42,219 nucleotides of DNA, from contig CAKQVV010000007.1 in assembly GCA_934277845.1 (NCBI GenBank), positions 1 through 42,219 of the forward strand, written 5' to 3'. Source of the DNA: an uncultured Clostridia bacterium. Its GTDB lineage: Bacteria > Bacillota > Clostridia > Christensenellales > Pumilibacteraceae. Below are positions 42,161-42,219 of this stretch, one piece after another (position 1 is the first letter of the stretch; each line of letters begins with the position of its first letter). The notes under the pieces were generated by a model, which saw only the letters and a list, made by a program, of their open reading frames with translations, had not been told where the DNA came from and ran no database searches. A program made the translations under genes and the position numbers.

Positions 42161-42219
42161 ACGATATTGCCGGAAAAGGTTTGAAAAATAGTGAAAAACC
42201 GTCGAAAAATCGGCGGTTC

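Overview
The window is ordinary chromosomal backbone of a Bacillota/Clostridia-type bacterium with fairly high GC. The evidence is HPr kinase, a large (Alu-domain-bearing) SRP RNA, WhiA, KtrAB-type K+ uptake, a type-2 IleRS, pyruvate:ferredoxin oxidoreductase, DUF1846 and DUF1385 proteins, and classical sigma-A promoters. An uncultured gut lineage such as Christensenellales would fit, but the sequence alone does not settle this. There is no phage, transposase, CRISPR array or tRNA gene that I could recognise.

Layout. Bases 3-3085 hold a truncated Cof-type HAD phosphatase gene, hprK, and a glycerol-1-phosphate dehydrogenase gene with a structured leader. Bases 3098-3290 carry an intergenic repeat. 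The SRP RNA (3401-3666) precedes ileS, a methyltransferase, a pseudouridine synthase and galT (to 10112). Bases 10355-15821 hold genes often found near bacterial origins: tilS, hpt, trmN6-like, rsmI, dnaA and rpmE. Here dnaA is not followed by dnaN. Bases 16001-18864 hold a DUF1385-PrmC fusion overlapping prfA. MATE, DUF1846 and KtrB/KtrA genes follow. Bases 24861-31074 are murB-PHP-whiA-dnaE without rapZ or yvcK, then pfkA. Bases 32388-35092 are a three-gene ABC importer of the TrpXYZ type. The last 7 kb is looser: a small HAD gene, a truncated lipoprotein gene amid repeats, and two minus-strand genes, a PTS IIC protein and nifJ.

How the genes fit together. Translation and RNA modification dominate (SRP RNA, ileS, tilS, rsmI, trmN6-like, rluA-like, rpmE, prmC, prfA). 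Glycolytic and fermentative carbon flow is represented by pfkA, nifJ, galT, the PTS IIC and HPr kinase. Most genes are tightly spaced, with ATGA, TAATG or TTGA overlaps marking operons. Strong promoters with exact 17-bp spacing precede the SRP RNA, tilS, rpmE, the DUF1846 gene, ktrB and nifJ.

The less ordinary content is mostly non-coding. Two dispersed palindromic repeat families occur, one with conserved ends and a variable self-complementary core in at least seven copies. The leaders of the glycerol-1-phosphate dehydrogenase and nifJ genes look structured. Two genes (tilS, ktrB) have promoters placed so that transcription would begin at the start codon. A scar at 35.8-36.1 kb seems to keep only the end of one gene and the beginning of another. 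I did not find a convincing new multi-gene system. The DUF1385-PrmC fusion and the repeat families are the best candidates for follow-up.
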